Of a stretch of DNA of 64,000 nucleotides, positions 10,478-19,603 are shown one piece after another. The notes below the pieces were generated by a model. That model ran no database searches. It saw nothing but the letters and a program-made list of their open reading frames with translations, and was not told where the DNA came from. The translations under genes and the position numbers were made by a program. Source of the DNA: Gammaproteobacteria bacterium (lineage in GTDB: Bacteria > Pseudomonadota > Gammaproteobacteria > SURF-13); assembly GCA_030680605.1 (NCBI GenBank), contig JAUXUQ010000002.1, forward strand, positions 124,001-188,000. Direction: 5' to 3'. Every line of letters starts with the position of its first letter. Position 1 is the first letter of the stretch.

Positions 10478-10506
10478 ATTGTAGGTAATTCGGGTAACGA
10501 AGGCAA
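10478..10506 (-). promoter_or_regulatory. Candidate sigma-70 promoter for the repeat-tRNA-Thr transcript
   Basis: On the minus strand TTGCCT (10501-10506) and TACAAT (10478-10483) are separated by exactly 17 nt. Transcription would start near 10470, about 28 nt before the first repeat unit, and read through both units into tRNA-Thr. It lies just after the stop codon of the small gene downstream of coaX. The match is by eye only. Confidence 0.55.
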
Positions 10507-10507
10507 T

Positions 10508-10711
10508 TCAAGGCAGTTCTTCCGGGAGTAGGGGCGGCTCGGTGACAGGGGCCAGTTGTTTGAGCTGCTCAGGGCTGAGTTCGCGTAACAACACGAGGGT
10601 TTTCGGCTCGTCCCCCTCAACGGCTGCTGGGGTTTCGGTGGGCGCATCCATGAATTGCCAAGCCAGTGCGCCCAGATTCAAAAGCACCAGTAACAGAAAG
10701 AGCGCTTTCAT
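10508..10711 (-). CDS. Small membrane-anchored protein, possibly a truncated SPOR-type protein
   Basis: A 67-residue protein starts MKALFLLLVLLNLGALAWQF, one membrane span or uncleaved signal. An acidic proline-rich stretch follows, then KTLVLLRELSPEQLKQLAP. Its ATG overlaps the coaX stop (ATGA), so it is very likely translated from the birA-coaX mRNA. Some gammaproteobacteria carry a longer SPOR-domain protein with a similar N-terminus in this place. Here the chain ends early, just before the tRNA leader, so it may be a shortened form. No function can be assigned. Confidence 0.7.
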   Translation of the reverse strand: MKALFLLLVLLNLGALAWQFMDAPTETPAAVEGDEPKTLVLLRELSPEQLKQLAPVTEPPLLPEELP

Positions 10712-11472
10712 GATCGTTCTCCTGCGACGATTGCCAGCCCTTGCAGCACCAGATCAGGCTGGTGCTGATAGTGACCGTTGAGGTGGGCCAGCACTGCTTG
10801 CGCATCGCCGCCGGTGATGATGCGGCTGACCTCGGTGCCGAGGGCGGCCTCCGTATCGGCAACCGCGCGTTCGATGGCCCCGACAACAGCATACAGTGCG
10901 CCACATTGTACCGCAGCATGGGTTGAGCGCGCATGCGGCGTGAGCGGGTAGGGGGCCTGAGCCACGTCAGTCGCGATGAGCTGCGTGTGATCGCACACGG
11001 CGCGCTGCATCAGAGCCAGCCCTGGCAGTATGATGCCGCCCACGTGATCACCATCGTCCATCAGGGTATCCAGGGTGATGGCGGTGCCGCAATCAATCAC
11101 GCACACCGCATTGGAGGTATGGCTGCGTGCCGCGATCAGCGCCAGCCAGCGGTCCGCCCCCAGCGTGCCGGGCTCGGCATAGCCATTGCTGACGCCACAG
11201 GCGCTGGCCTGTGCACAGACGAGCTCCGGCTCCCGTTGCCACAGGGCCTGAGTGACTTCCGACAGGCGTGCCCGCACCTCGGCGCCAGCCACATTCGATG
11301 CCACAATGCGTGCGGGTGTGGCGACCTTGCCCCAGACCGCGTCTGCGTGTGCACGCAGATCCAGCCCGGCATGTACTACGCTGCCGGTGTGCTCCAGCCC
11401 GGCGGTGGATAGCCACGCCCACTTGATGCGCGTGTTGCCGATGTCGAGCAGCAGGATGTTGTCACGATTCAT
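10708..11472 (-). CDS. coaX: Type III pantothenate kinase
   Basis: It phosphorylates pantothenate in the first step of coenzyme A synthesis. The 254-residue ASKHA-fold protein has the phosphate motif LLDIGNTRIKWAW at about 8-20, GADRWLALIAA, and the VIDCGTAITLD segment with the catalytic Asp. It ends with ITGGDAQAV. It follows birA with an ATGA overlap, a common arrangement. Confidence 0.96.
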   Translation of the reverse strand: MNRDNILLLDIGNTRIKWAWLSTAGLEHTGSVVHAGLDLRAHADAVWGKVATPARIVASNVAGAEVRARLSEVTQALWQREPELVCAQASACGVSNGYAEPGTLGADRWLALIAARSHTSNAVCVIDCGTAITLDTLMDDGDHVGGIILPGLALMQRAVCDHTQLIATDVAQAPYPLTPHARSTHAAVQCGALYAVVGAIERAVADTEAALGTEVSRIITGGDAQAVLAHLNGHYQHQPDLVLQGLAIVAGERS

Positions 11473-12449
11473 GTTGATTTCTGTAGGCTCACTTCACCGG
11501 AATAATAACGCCGGGTCACGCCATTCACCAACAGATTCAGCGCACCGTCGGCCGCGACGCCCTGGGCCACGCCATGCACAGGCTGTCCGCCGTGGTTCAG
11601 TGTGACGCGGGTGCCCTTGATGAGATCAAGCTGTTCCCACTCCTGCATAAAAGGTGCGAGACCGCGCTGCTGGAATTCGTGCAAGGCCAGCAGCAGATGT
11701 TGCAGTAACAGGCCAGCGAGCAGATTGCGTGACGGCACAGTATCAAGCGCTGTGCGCAAATCTACCCAGGGTTGCTCAATGGCAGTGGCTGCCTGTGCAG
11801 GCATGGCGACATTGAGGCCAACGCCTGCGACCAGATGGCAGGGGCCGGTGACTTCACCCGCCATGTCGAGCAGGATGCCCGCCAGTTTGCGGCCCTGCCA
11901 CAGCACATCATTGGGCCACTTCAGCCCGGCATCTTTGAGCCCGGCGGCACGCAATGCCCGCATCACGCCTATGGCCACGGCGAGGCTGACGCCGCCCACG
12001 GCCGTCGGCGCCATACTGAAGCGCCACAGCAGTGAGAGGTAGATGTTCCCACCCGGTGGGGATATCCAGTTGCGCCCATGCCGGCCACGCCCGGCGTGTT
12101 GCTGCTCGGCAAAGCAGGCCGTGCCACTCGCCACACCGTTGTTGGCCTGATGCAGTAAGTAGGAATTGGTGGAATCGGTCGCGTCCAGAATATCGATGTT
12201 GCCCAGTAGTTTCAGTGTCGCCGGGCTGAGCGCCGCACGGATCGCCGCCTCGTCCAGTGCCTCGATGGGGTGGGCAAGCCGATAGCCGCGACCGGGCACG
12301 GCATGTATCTCGTGGCCGAGACGGACAAGCTGGCGGATTTCCTTCCAGACTGCGCTGCGGCTTATGCCCAGTTGTAGCCCCAGCGCAGTGCCGGAATGAA
12401 AATGACCGTCACGCAGCAAATCCAGCAGTTGGCGTTTCTGGCGCATCAT
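11469..12449 (-). CDS. birA: Biotin-protein ligase and biotin operon repressor BirA
   Basis: It attaches biotin to the acetyl-CoA carboxylase carrier protein and, with biotinyl-AMP bound, represses biotin genes. The 326-residue protein has an N-terminal winged helix (about 1-60, LQLGISRSAVWKEIRQL), so it should retain the repressor function. The ligase core carries GRGRHGRNW and the KWPNDVLWQGRKLAGIL catalytic segment with the conserved Lys. The C-terminal SH3-like cap follows. It is divergent from the phoR-like gene across an 93-nt spacer. Confidence 0.96.
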   Translation of the reverse strand: MMRQKRQLLDLLRDGHFHSGTALGLQLGISRSAVWKEIRQLVRLGHEIHAVPGRGYRLAHPIEALDEAAIRAALSPATLKLLGNIDILDATDSTNSYLLHQANNGVASGTACFAEQQHAGRGRHGRNWISPPGGNIYLSLLWRFSMAPTAVGGVSLAVAIGVMRALRAAGLKDAGLKWPNDVLWQGRKLAGILLDMAGEVTGPCHLVAGVGLNVAMPAQAATAIEQPWVDLRTALDTVPSRNLLAGLLLQHLLLALHEFQQRGLAPFMQEWEQLDLIKGTRVTLNHGGQPVHGVAQGVAADGALNLLVNGVTRRYYSGEVSLQKST

Positions 12450-12542
12450 GCCCAGTGTAGCAAACTAGGAATCAACTGCGCCCACAGGTTATATTAGGCC
12501 CTTGGTTGGGCGCAGCCTGGGCAGAATATTTTGGAGCGACAT

Positions 12543-13874
12543 GTGCGTCAGGTCTGGATAAGCGAATTATGGCGTTTTGCCGGAATTGCGTTCGTCGCGT
12601 TCGTGATCGGGCTGATTGCGGACAGCGTCCTGCTGCTGCTGTTGCTCGCGACGCTGGGCTATCTCGGCTGGCATTTCATTAATTTACGGCGCCTGCAGCG
12701 CTGGCTGACAGAGGGTGAGGATGCTTACCCTCCGCTGGCCAGCGGAATATGGGATGCGACCTTTAACGATCTGGGGCGGTTGCAGGCACGTAATCGCAAG
12801 CGCAAACGCAAACTGACGCGCATCCTCACCCGCTTTGAAGATGCCGCTGCCGCGCTGCCCGATGCGGTGGTGATATTGGGGCTGCATGACGAAATCGAAT
12901 GGTTTAATGATGCCACGCAAAATCTGCTGGGCCTGCATTGGCCACAAGACGTTGGGCAGCGCATTACCAATTTGGTGCGGCACCCGGAGTTTATCGAGTT
13001 TCTGGCCGCCAACGACTACTCTGGCGGGGTTGAGCTGGCGGCGCCCGCGAACGCCGAGGTGATGCTGGCGGCGCTGATCGTCCCCTATGGCAATGAGCGG
13101 CGCCTGCTGGTGGCGCGTGATATCACGCATATTCGCCGCCTTGAGCAGGTGCGCAGCGATTTCATTGCCAATGTGTCGCATGAGCTGCGTACGCCGCTCA
13201 CCGTAATCAATGGTTTTCTCGAAACGGCGAACGAAACAGCGCCGGAGTGCCCGCCCGACTGGCAGCGTCCGCTGCAGCTGATGCGGCAGCAGGCGCAGCG
13301 CATGCAGAACATCGTGCAGGATCTGCTGTTGTTGTCACGGTTGGAGATGGAGCAGCCGTCGCTGATGGGCGATGTGGAGGTGCCGGGGTTGCTGGAGGAT
13401 GTGGTGCAGGAGGCGCGTGGGTTGAGTGGTGCACGTAGCCACAATATCCAGCTTGATGCCGACCCGGATCTTGGCCTGAGTGGCAATGCAGATGAGTTGC
13501 GCAGCGCATTTTCCAATCTGGTGTTCAACGCCGTGCAATACACGCCGGAGTATGGCGTTATCCGGGTGCGCTGGTTTCGCGATGCGGCGGGCGCCCATCT
13601 GGTGGTGAGTGATACCGGCATGGGCATCGCCGAGCATCATATCCCGCGCCTGACGGAGCGCTTTTACCGTGTGGACACGGGCCGCTCCCGCCAGAGTGGT
13701 GGTACCGGCCTCGGCCTGGCCATTGTCAAGCACGTGCTCAACCGGCATGCTGCACAGTTACAGATTGAGAGCGAGCAGGGCAATGGCAGCACCTTCCACT
13801 GTGATTTTCCGCTCACCAGGCTGGTGCACCTGGCAGGCAAGCCGCAGCCCGTGCGCGACACGCACAACGCCTGA
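12543..13874 (+). CDS. phoR: PhoR-type sensor histidine kinase
   Basis: The protein resembles PhoR, the kinase that reports phosphate limitation to PhoB. It has two N-terminal membrane spans, a short basic linker, a PAS domain (about 90-190), a HisKA box FIANVSHELRTPLTVINGF with the phospho-His at about 213, and an HATPase with DTGMGIAEHHIPRLTERFYR and GGTGLGLAIVKHV. I chose the GTG at 12543 because GGAG lies 6 nt upstream; a TTG at 12531 has no ribosome-binding site. No phoB gene is visible on either side, so the PhoR name rests on domain order. Confidence 0.85.
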   Translation: MRQVWISELWRFAGIAFVAFVIGLIADSVLLLLLLATLGYLGWHFINLRRLQRWLTEGEDAYPPLASGIWDATFNDLGRLQARNRKRKRKLTRILTRFEDAAAALPDAVVILGLHDEIEWFNDATQNLLGLHWPQDVGQRITNLVRHPEFIEFLAANDYSGGVELAAPANAEVMLAALIVPYGNERRLLVARDITHIRRLEQVRSDFIANVSHELRTPLTVINGFLETANETAPECPPDWQRPLQLMRQQAQRMQNIVQDLLLLSRLEMEQPSLMGDVEVPGLLEDVVQEARGLSGARSHNIQLDADPDLGLSGNADELRSAFSNLVFNAVQYTPEYGVIRVRWFRDAAGAHLVVSDTGMGIAEHHIPRLTERFYRVDTGRSRQSGGTGLGLAIVKHVLNRHAAQLQIESEQGNGSTFHCDFPLTRLVHLAGKPQPVRDTHNA

Positions 13875-13932
13875 GCGCAGAGAGTAGACAGAGGAGTTGC
13901 CCACGCCGCGTGACCGGCGTGGTGGAGGGAAG

Positions 13933-14008
13933 TGGTGGGCCGTGTAGGGGTCGAACCTACGACCTACTGATTAAGAGTCAGCTGCTCTACCAACTGAGCT
14001 AACGGCCC
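13933..14008 (-). tRNA. tRNA-Lys (anticodon CTT)
   Basis: A 76-nt cloverleaf on the minus strand with acceptor GGGCCGT, anticodon loop CTCTTAA (CTT, reads AAG), T loop TTCGACC and encoded ACCA. It is the last gene of a four-tRNA cluster read Pro-Arg-His-Lys. An inverted repeat CCACGCC/GGCGTGG at 13901-13922 lies just downstream and may end the transcript, though no T-run follows it. Confidence 0.96.
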
Positions 14009-14103
14009 GGTACTAAACTGGTTTGCTGTAATGCCTGGTCTGGTAGTCACGTTGTCGATTTGGCTGTATGTGCCTGTTTCACCGGCCAGCGCTGGTTATA
14101 TTA

Positions 14104-14180
14104 TGGGGTGAGCGATGGGGCTCGAACCCACGACCACCGGAATCACAATCCGGGGCTCTACCAACTGAGCTACGCCCACC
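14104..14180 (-). tRNA. tRNA-His (anticodon GTG)
   Basis: A 77-nt cloverleaf on the minus strand. The anticodon loop is TTGTGAT (GTG), and the gene encodes both the extra G at -1 and the C73 discriminator that identify tRNA-His, followed by CCA. The acceptor stem GTGGGCG/CGCTCAC has one G-T pair. It lies between tRNA-Arg and tRNA-Lys. Confidence 0.96.
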
Positions 14181-14217
14181 ATAACTGGTCGCTATTGTAC
14201 TACATTCCTGCATAGTC

Positions 14218-14294
14218 TGGTGCGCCCGGCAGGACTCGAACCTGCTACCCCCGGCTTAGAAGGCCGGTGCTCTATCCGGATGAGCTACGGGCGC
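14218..14294 (-). tRNA. tRNA-Arg (anticodon TCT)
   Basis: A 77-nt cloverleaf on the minus strand with acceptor GCGCCCG, anticodon stem CCGGC/GCCGG and loop CTTCTAA (TCT, reads AGA), T loop TTCGAGT, and encoded ACCA. It is second in the Pro-Arg-His-Lys cluster. Confidence 0.96.
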
Positions 14295-14356
14295 GGGCAG
14301 TGGGTTGCGCGGGTGCCCTTGGGGTGTCCCGCAGGCCTGTTCCGTTCCCGGCGAAA

Positions 14357-14433
<77 letters not shown>

Positions 14434-14492
14434 AAAGTCCCTCGCACTCGCCAGACGCTACACCTGGACCGGACTCCAGCACAAGGTTGGCG

Positions 14493-14521
14493 ATGATACG
14501 CGCCACACCGGCGAGGGTCAA
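14493..14521 (-). promoter_or_regulatory. Sigma-70 promoter of the tRNA-Pro-Arg-His-Lys operon
   Basis: On the minus strand TTGACC (14516-14521) and TATCAT (14493-14498) are separated by 17 nt. The GC-rich bases after the -10 box resemble the discriminator of stringently controlled stable-RNA promoters. The position suits a start just ahead of tRNA-Pro. Confidence 0.75.
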
Positions 14522-14605
14522 TTATAATCCCCCCGCCCCCTGCTTGGTGAAATGCGTTGGGCATGCGATCATTGAACCCTTATTGGGATCACTCGCTTCC
14601 CCACC

Positions 14606-15463
14606 ATGAGCGCACACATCATCAACGGCAAGACCCTTGCTGCGGGCCTGCAGCAGGTCGTGAAGCAGCGCGTACAGGCACGGCTGGCGGCAGGACGGCG
14701 TGCGCCGGCGCTGGCAGTCATCCTGCTGGGTGAGGGGGCTGCGTCCCAGGTCTATGTACGCAGCAAGCGCAGGGCCTGCGAGGAGGCCGGGATACGCTCG
14801 CTGGCGTACGATCTTCCCGCTGCCACGTCCCAGCAGGCACTGCTCGCCCTCATCGATGAACTGAACGCACGCACCGACGTGGACGGCATCCTGGTGCAAT
14901 TGCCGCTACCGGAGCACATCCTGGCCGATGCCGTGATTGAGCGCATCAACCCGGCCAAGGACGTGGATGGCTTTCACCCCTGCAATGTCGGTCTGCTTGC
15001 CCTGCGCATGCCGCGTTTGCGGCCCTGTACACCGCGCGGGGTGATGACGCTGCTGGAGCACACCGGGGTGGCGCTGCGGGGCAAGCATGCGGTGGTGGTG
15101 GGCACCTCCAACATCGTCGGTCGGCCAATGGGGCTGGAGCTGCTGCTGGCGGGCTGTACGGTCACCCTCTGTCACCGCTTTACCGAAGACCTTGATGCGC
15201 ACGTCGCGCGCGCCGACATCGTGGTGGCCGCCGTCGGCAAGCCCGGCCTGATACAGGGTGCATGGATCAAACCCGGTGCCATTGTCATTGACGTCGGCAT
15301 CAACCGTCTGCCCGACGGTACACTCTGCGGCGATGTGGAGTTTGAGACGGCGAAAGCGCGTGCGGGCTGGATTACCCCGGTGCCCGGCGGCGTCGGCCCG
15401 ATGACAGTCGCGACACTGCTGCAAAATACTGTCGACGCGGCGGATCATCTGTCAGTGGAGTAG
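14606..15463 (+). CDS. folD: Bifunctional methylenetetrahydrofolate dehydrogenase / cyclohydrolase
   Basis: It interconverts 5,10-methylene- and 10-formyl-tetrahydrofolate with NADP. The 285-residue protein contains [14 protein letters not shown] with the conserved catalytic Lys, the VQLPLPEHI loop, the Rossmann segment [17 protein letters not shown], and the C-terminal [15 protein letters not shown] signature. It is a single gene between the tRNA operon and mfd. Confidence 0.97.
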   Translation: MSAHIINGKTLAAGLQQVVKQRVQARLAAGRRAPALAVILLGEGAASQVYVRSKRRACEEAGIRSLAYDLPAATSQQALLALIDELNARTDVDGILVQLPLPEHILADAVIERINPAKDVDGFHPCNVGLLALRMPRLRPCTPRGVMTLLEHTGVALRGKHAVVVGTSNIVGRPMGLELLLAGCTVTLCHRFTEDLDAHVARADIVVAAVGKPGLIQGAWIKPGAIVIDVGINRLPDGTLCGDVEFETAKARAGWITPVPGGVGPMTVATLLQNTVDAADHLSVE

Positions 15464-15495
15464 GTTGGATCAAGGAGCGAAGCGACGGATCCAAC
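15464..15495. terminator. Inverted repeat between folD and mfd
   Basis: GTTGGATC (15464-15471) and GATCCAAC (15488-15495) form an 8-bp stem around a loop containing GAGCGAAGCG. It lies between the convergent genes folD and mfd and may end both transcripts. No long T-run follows. Similar GTTGG...CCAAC hairpins with GCGAAGCG cores are dispersed in many gammaproteobacteria, so it may instead be a member of an extragenic repeat family. Confidence 0.5.
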
Positions 15496-15521
15496 GACGC
15501 ACTTGTCCCAATCTGCGAAAC

Positions 15522-18500
15522 TTATCCTAATGTCTGTAACAACTGCTCGACAGCGTGAATGCGCGCAGCAGCCTCCGGCAGTGGTTTAATCATACGCAGC
15601 TTGTTCTGCCCGTCCAGTTTATACACTTTTGGCTCGCGTTGGATCAAGGCGATGATCTGGCCGGGGTCGACGGCGGGTTGGTCATTGAAGATCACGCGTA
15701 CGCCATTTTCACCGGCTTCAATTTTGCGGATGCCGAGTGGTTGCGCCTTGAGCTTGAGGGTTGTGAGGGCGAACAGGTTCTTGGCGGCCTCGGGCAGCAG
15801 GCCGAAGCGATCGATCATCTCTACCTGCAATTCGCGCAGCTCGTCTTCGGTCACGGCGCTGGCGATGCGTTTATAAAGCATGAGGCGGGCGTGTACGTCG
15901 GGCAGGTAGTCGTCCGGTATCAGTGCGGGCAGGCGCAGCTCGACCTCGGCACCGTGGTCGAGCGGGCGATCCAGTTCCGGCGCCCGCCCGGCCTTGAGTG
16001 AGGCCACGGCGCGCTCCAATAATTCACTGTAGAGAGTAAAGCCAATCTCCTGCATCTGCCCGCTCTGGTCTTCGCCCAGCAGCTCGCCTGCGCCGCGAAT
16101 TTCGAGGTCGTGCGTGGCGAGAGTGAAGCCCGCACCCAGTTCCTGTATCGATTCGATGGCCTCCAGCCGTTTGTGCGCATCGGCGCTGATGGCGTCGCGG
16201 TGTGGGATGATGAGGTAGGCATAGGCGCTGTGGTGTGAGCGCCCAATGCGGCCGCGCAACTGGTACAGCTGTGCCAGACCGAATTTGTCGGCGCGGTTGA
16301 TGATGATGGTATTGGCGCTCGGCACGTCGATACCGGTCTCAATGATGGTGGTACACACCAGAATATTGAAGCGCTGATGATAAAAGTCGAGCATGACCTG
16401 TTCCAGTTCGCGCTCACGCATCTGTCCGTGCGCTACCCGCACGCTGGCCTCCGGCACCAGTGCGGTGAGGTCGCGTGCCATTTTCTCGATGGTATCGACA
16501 TCGTTGTGCAGAAAATAGACTTGGCCGCCGCGCTTGATCTCGCGCAGCATGGCTTCATGTATCAGTGGCTTGTCCCATTCGCGCACGAAGGTCTTGACCG
16601 CGAGCCGGCGCGCAGGCGGGGTGGCGATGATGGAGAGATCACGCAGGCCGGAGAGCGAGAGCGAGAGCGTGCGCGGGATGGGTGTGGCGGTGAGGGTAAG
16701 CACGTCGACCTCGGCCCGCAGTTGCTTGAAGCGTTCCTTTTGGCGCACGCCGAAGCGGTGTTCCTCGTCGAGGATGACTAACCCCAAGCGCTTGAAGGTG
16801 ATGCCTTCCTGCAACAGTTTGTGGGTGCCGATGACGATGTCAATCGTGCCTTCATCCAGCCCCTTGAGGACGGCATCCTGTTCTTTTTTGGAGCGGAAGC
16901 GCGAGATGGGCTCGATGCGTACCGGCCAGTCAGCAAAGCGATCCTTGAAGTTCTGGTAATGCTGCTGGGCAAGCAGGGTGGTCGGCACCAGTATGGCGAC
17001 CTGACGTCCACCCTGCACTGCGACGAAGGCCGCGCGCATGGCGACCTCGGTCTTGCCGAAGCCGACGTCGCCGCAGACCAGCCGATCCATGGGTTTGCCG
17101 CTTTGCAGGTCGGCAAGCACGCTGTCGATGGCGTCGTGCTGGTCGGGGGTTTCTTCAAATGGGAACGCGGCGGCGAAGGCGTGATAATCATGGGCGTCGA
17201 GCGTAAAGGCGTGGCCTTCACGTGCCGCGCGCCGGGCGTGTATCTCGAGTAATTCGGCGGCAACATCGCGCACTCGCTCTGCCGCCTTGCGCTTGGCGCG
17301 CGCCCACTGTTCTCCGCCGAGTTTGTGCCACGGCGCCTGCTCCGGTGCAGCCCCGGTGTAGCGGCTGATGAGATGCAGCGAGGCCACTGGCACATAGAGT
17401 TTGTCACCCCCCGCATATTCCAGGGCGAGGAACTCCATTTGCAGGCCACTGACGTCGAGGATTTGCAGGCCGAGGTAGCGACCGACACCATGATCTTCAT
17501 GCACCACCGGACTGCCTAGCGAAAGTTCAGCCAGGTTGCGGACCAGCCCCTCGGCGTCACGGGTGCGTGCCTTGCGGCGGCGGCGTTGCAATACCTGCTC
17601 GCCGAAGAGTTGTTGCTCGGCAATGACCGCGATGTGCGTCTCCGGCAGCAGCAGGCCATGCTCCAGTGGCGCCACGGTGATACCGAGTGGCGCATCGGCG
17701 GCGAGAAAGTCGTGCCAGCCGGGAAACAAGGCGGGGTGCAGGCTGGCGTTTTTCAGCAGGTCGACCAGTGTCTCGCGTCGGCCTGAAGTCTCGGCGGCCA
17801 GCAGGACGCGGCCGGAAAATGTAGCCAGAAACTCCAGTAACCGCGCGGCGGGTTGTGCGGCGCGCCCATCAAGCGTGAGCTCCGGGGGGCTGGCGGTGGG
17901 GAAATTGAGCGCAGCAGTGTGTGGCGCAGCTTGCAGCTGTATCTGCGGGAAATTTTGTAGTCCCGTCAGTAACACCTCGGGCGGGATAAATATCGACTCC
18001 GGCGTCAGCAGCGGGCGTTCCCGGTCGTGGCGGCGCTGTTCATGGCGCTCGCCCGCTGTGCGCCAGAAGGCGTGTGCCGCCTGCTCCACCCCTTCCATGA
18101 TGAATACACGGCTGGCCGGCGGCAGGTAGTCGAGCAGGCTATGGGTGTGGTTGAAGAACAGCGGCAGGTAATACTCGATGCCGGGCGGTGCAAAGCCGCT
18201 GCTCACATCACGATACAGAGGGCTTTGCTGTGGGTCGCCCTCGAAGCGGGTGCGGTAGTTCTGGCGGAAGAGGGTGATCGCCTTTTCATCCAGCGGAAAT
18301 TCGCGCGCGGGCAGCAGGCGGATGGACGGCACCGTGCCATTGGAGCGCTGGCTCTCGGCATCGAAGCTGCGCAGGCTGTCGATGCAGTCATCAAACAGAT
18401 CGATGCGATAGGGTTGACTGCTGCCCATGGGGAACAGATCCAGCAGGCTGCCACGCACGGCAAACTCGCCATGCTCCATGACCTGAGATACGCAGCGATA

Positions 18501-19043
18501 ACCGCTTGCCTCCAGTCGGGTGCGCATGGTCGCGAGATCGAAGCGCGCGCCGGTTTCGAGCAGCAGGCTATGCCCCTGCACATACTCAGACGGTGCGGTG
18601 CGGTGCAGTAGCGTCTCTACCGGCACAATCAGGACGCCGCGCTCCAGCGTGGGGAGCTGGTAGAGCGTGGTCAGACGTTGCGAGATGATGTCCTGATGGG
18701 GCGAGAAGGTGTCGTACGGCAATGTTTCCCAGTCGGGAAAGGTGAGCACGGGGAATCCGGTCTGCGCCCCTCCGGCATAGAAGCGTACCTCATGCTCCAG
18801 CCGGGTGGCGTGCTGACTGTCCTGGGTGATGACCAGCAGTGGCCCGCGGTGGTGTCGCGCGGCTTCGCAGAGGGCCAGCCCATGACTGCTGCCGGCCAGT
18901 TGCGCCCAGTGCGTGCAGGCGCCCGCCTCCGCAGGGAGTGGCGCATGCAGCAGCACATTCAGTGCGGGCACGGCGTCTGCCGCCACTAAGGCTGTTTCCG
19001 GTGCTGTGCGGGTCATCAGGTGAGGGTGAATGTAGCAGATCAT
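15522..19043 (-). CDS. mfd: Transcription-repair coupling factor Mfd
   Basis: Mfd removes RNA polymerase stalled at DNA lesions and recruits the UvrA repair machinery. The 1173-residue protein has the expected length and domain order: a UvrB-like N-terminal module, an RNA-polymerase-interacting region, a RecG-like helicase, and a C-terminal domain. The helicase shows Walker A VCGDVGFGKTEVAMRAAF, a DEEH box in LVILDEEHRFGVRQ, and the motif VCTTIIETGIDVPSANTIII. It is divergent from clpS. Confidence 0.97.
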   Translation of the reverse strand: MICYIHPHLMTRTAPETALVAADAVPALNVLLHAPLPAEAGACTHWAQLAGSSHGLALCEAARHHRGPLLVITQDSQHATRLEHEVRFYAGGAQTGFPVLTFPDWETLPYDTFSPHQDIISQRLTTLYQLPTLERGVLIVPVETLLHRTAPSEYVQGHSLLLETGARFDLATMRTRLEASGYRCVSQVMEHGEFAVRGSLLDLFPMGSSQPYRIDLFDDCIDSLRSFDAESQRSNGTVPSIRLLPAREFPLDEKAITLFRQNYRTRFEGDPQQSPLYRDVSSGFAPPGIEYYLPLFFNHTHSLLDYLPPASRVFIMEGVEQAAHAFWRTAGERHEQRRHDRERPLLTPESIFIPPEVLLTGLQNFPQIQLQAAPHTAALNFPTASPPELTLDGRAAQPAARLLEFLATFSGRVLLAAETSGRRETLVDLLKNASLHPALFPGWHDFLAADAPLGITVAPLEHGLLLPETHIAVIAEQQLFGEQVLQRRRRKARTRDAEGLVRNLAELSLGSPVVHEDHGVGRYLGLQILDVSGLQMEFLALEYAGGDKLYVPVASLHLISRYTGAAPEQAPWHKLGGEQWARAKRKAAERVRDVAAELLEIHARRAAREGHAFTLDAHDYHAFAAAFPFEETPDQHDAIDSVLADLQSGKPMDRLVCGDVGFGKTEVAMRAAFVAVQGGRQVAILVPTTLLAQQHYQNFKDRFADWPVRIEPISRFRSKKEQDAVLKGLDEGTIDIVIGTHKLLQEGITFKRLGLVILDEEHRFGVRQKERFKQLRAEVDVLTLTATPIPRTLSLSLSGLRDLSIIATPPARRLAVKTFVREWDKPLIHEAMLREIKRGGQVYFLHNDVDTIEKMARDLTALVPEASVRVAHGQMRERELEQVMLDFYHQRFNILVCTTIIETGIDVPSANTIIINRADKFGLAQLYQLRGRIGRSHHSAYAYLIIPHRDAISADAHKRLEAIESIQELGAGFTLATHDLEIRGAGELLGEDQSGQMQEIGFTLYSELLERAVASLKAGRAPELDRPLDHGAEVELRLPALIPDDYLPDVHARLMLYKRIASAVTEDELRELQVEMIDRFGLLPEAAKNLFALTTLKLKAQPLGIRKIEAGENGVRVIFNDQPAVDPGQIIALIQREPKVYKLDGQNKLRMIKPLPEAAARIHAVEQLLQTLG

Positions 19044-19224
19044 TGTCCCATATTCCGTTGCTCAAGGCAGGTTTTTCGTGGCGGCTGGGGTGGCGCAGGC
19101 CAGCTATTGAAAATTGAACTGTAACTGCCTAACCTAGGTCTCATGAGGCATGAAATGCGGCAACTCTTGCCGCTGGATGGCTAGCAGGCATGCCCACTTC
19201 TGCTATTTCGACCGATATACAGTT

Positions 19225-19545
19225 ATGGCGTACACTCCGGATGAGGACAGGGATGATGGCGTAGCGCTGGAAGAGGCGAAGCCCAAGCTTGCCAAGCCGC
19301 CGCTCTACCAGGTGGTGTTGCTGAATGATGATTACACGCCGATGGAGTTCGTGGTGCAGGTGCTGGAGCTGTTTTTTGCCATGAGCCTGGAAAAGGCGAC
19401 CCAGATCATGCTGCATGTGCACACGCGCGGCAAGGGGGTATGTGGGGTGTACACGCGCGACATTGCGGAAACCAAGGTGGCTCAGGTGAATGAATACTCT
19501 GAGCGTAATCAGCACCCCCTGCTGTGCACCCTGGAAAAGGCCTGA
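19225..19545 (+). CDS. clpS: ClpAP adaptor protein ClpS
   Basis: ClpS binds N-degron residues (Leu, Phe, Tyr, Trp) and hands the protein to ClpA. The ATG at 19225 gives 106 residues: a flexible acidic N-terminal arm, then [20 protein letters not shown], which forms the substrate pocket, and the conserved [12 protein letters not shown] stretch. The frame opens earlier at 19150, but that extension lacks family similarity. It is 58 nt before clpA. Confidence 0.96.
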   Translation: MAYTPDEDRDDGVALEEAKPKLAKPPLYQVVLLNDDYTPMEFVVQVLELFFAMSLEKATQIMLHVHTRGKGVCGVYTRDIAETKVAQVNEYSERNQHPLLCTLEKA

Positions 19546-19603
19546 ATATTGCTACTCACTGACCAGATGCGGCTGCATACAGCGACACCAAGAGGGTAAC
19601 AGC

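Noticed and set aside
10111-10531. Plus-strand frames across the tRNA-Thr repeats
   Set aside because: They translate tRNA and leader repeats; the apparent amino-acid repeat simply reflects the DNA repeat.
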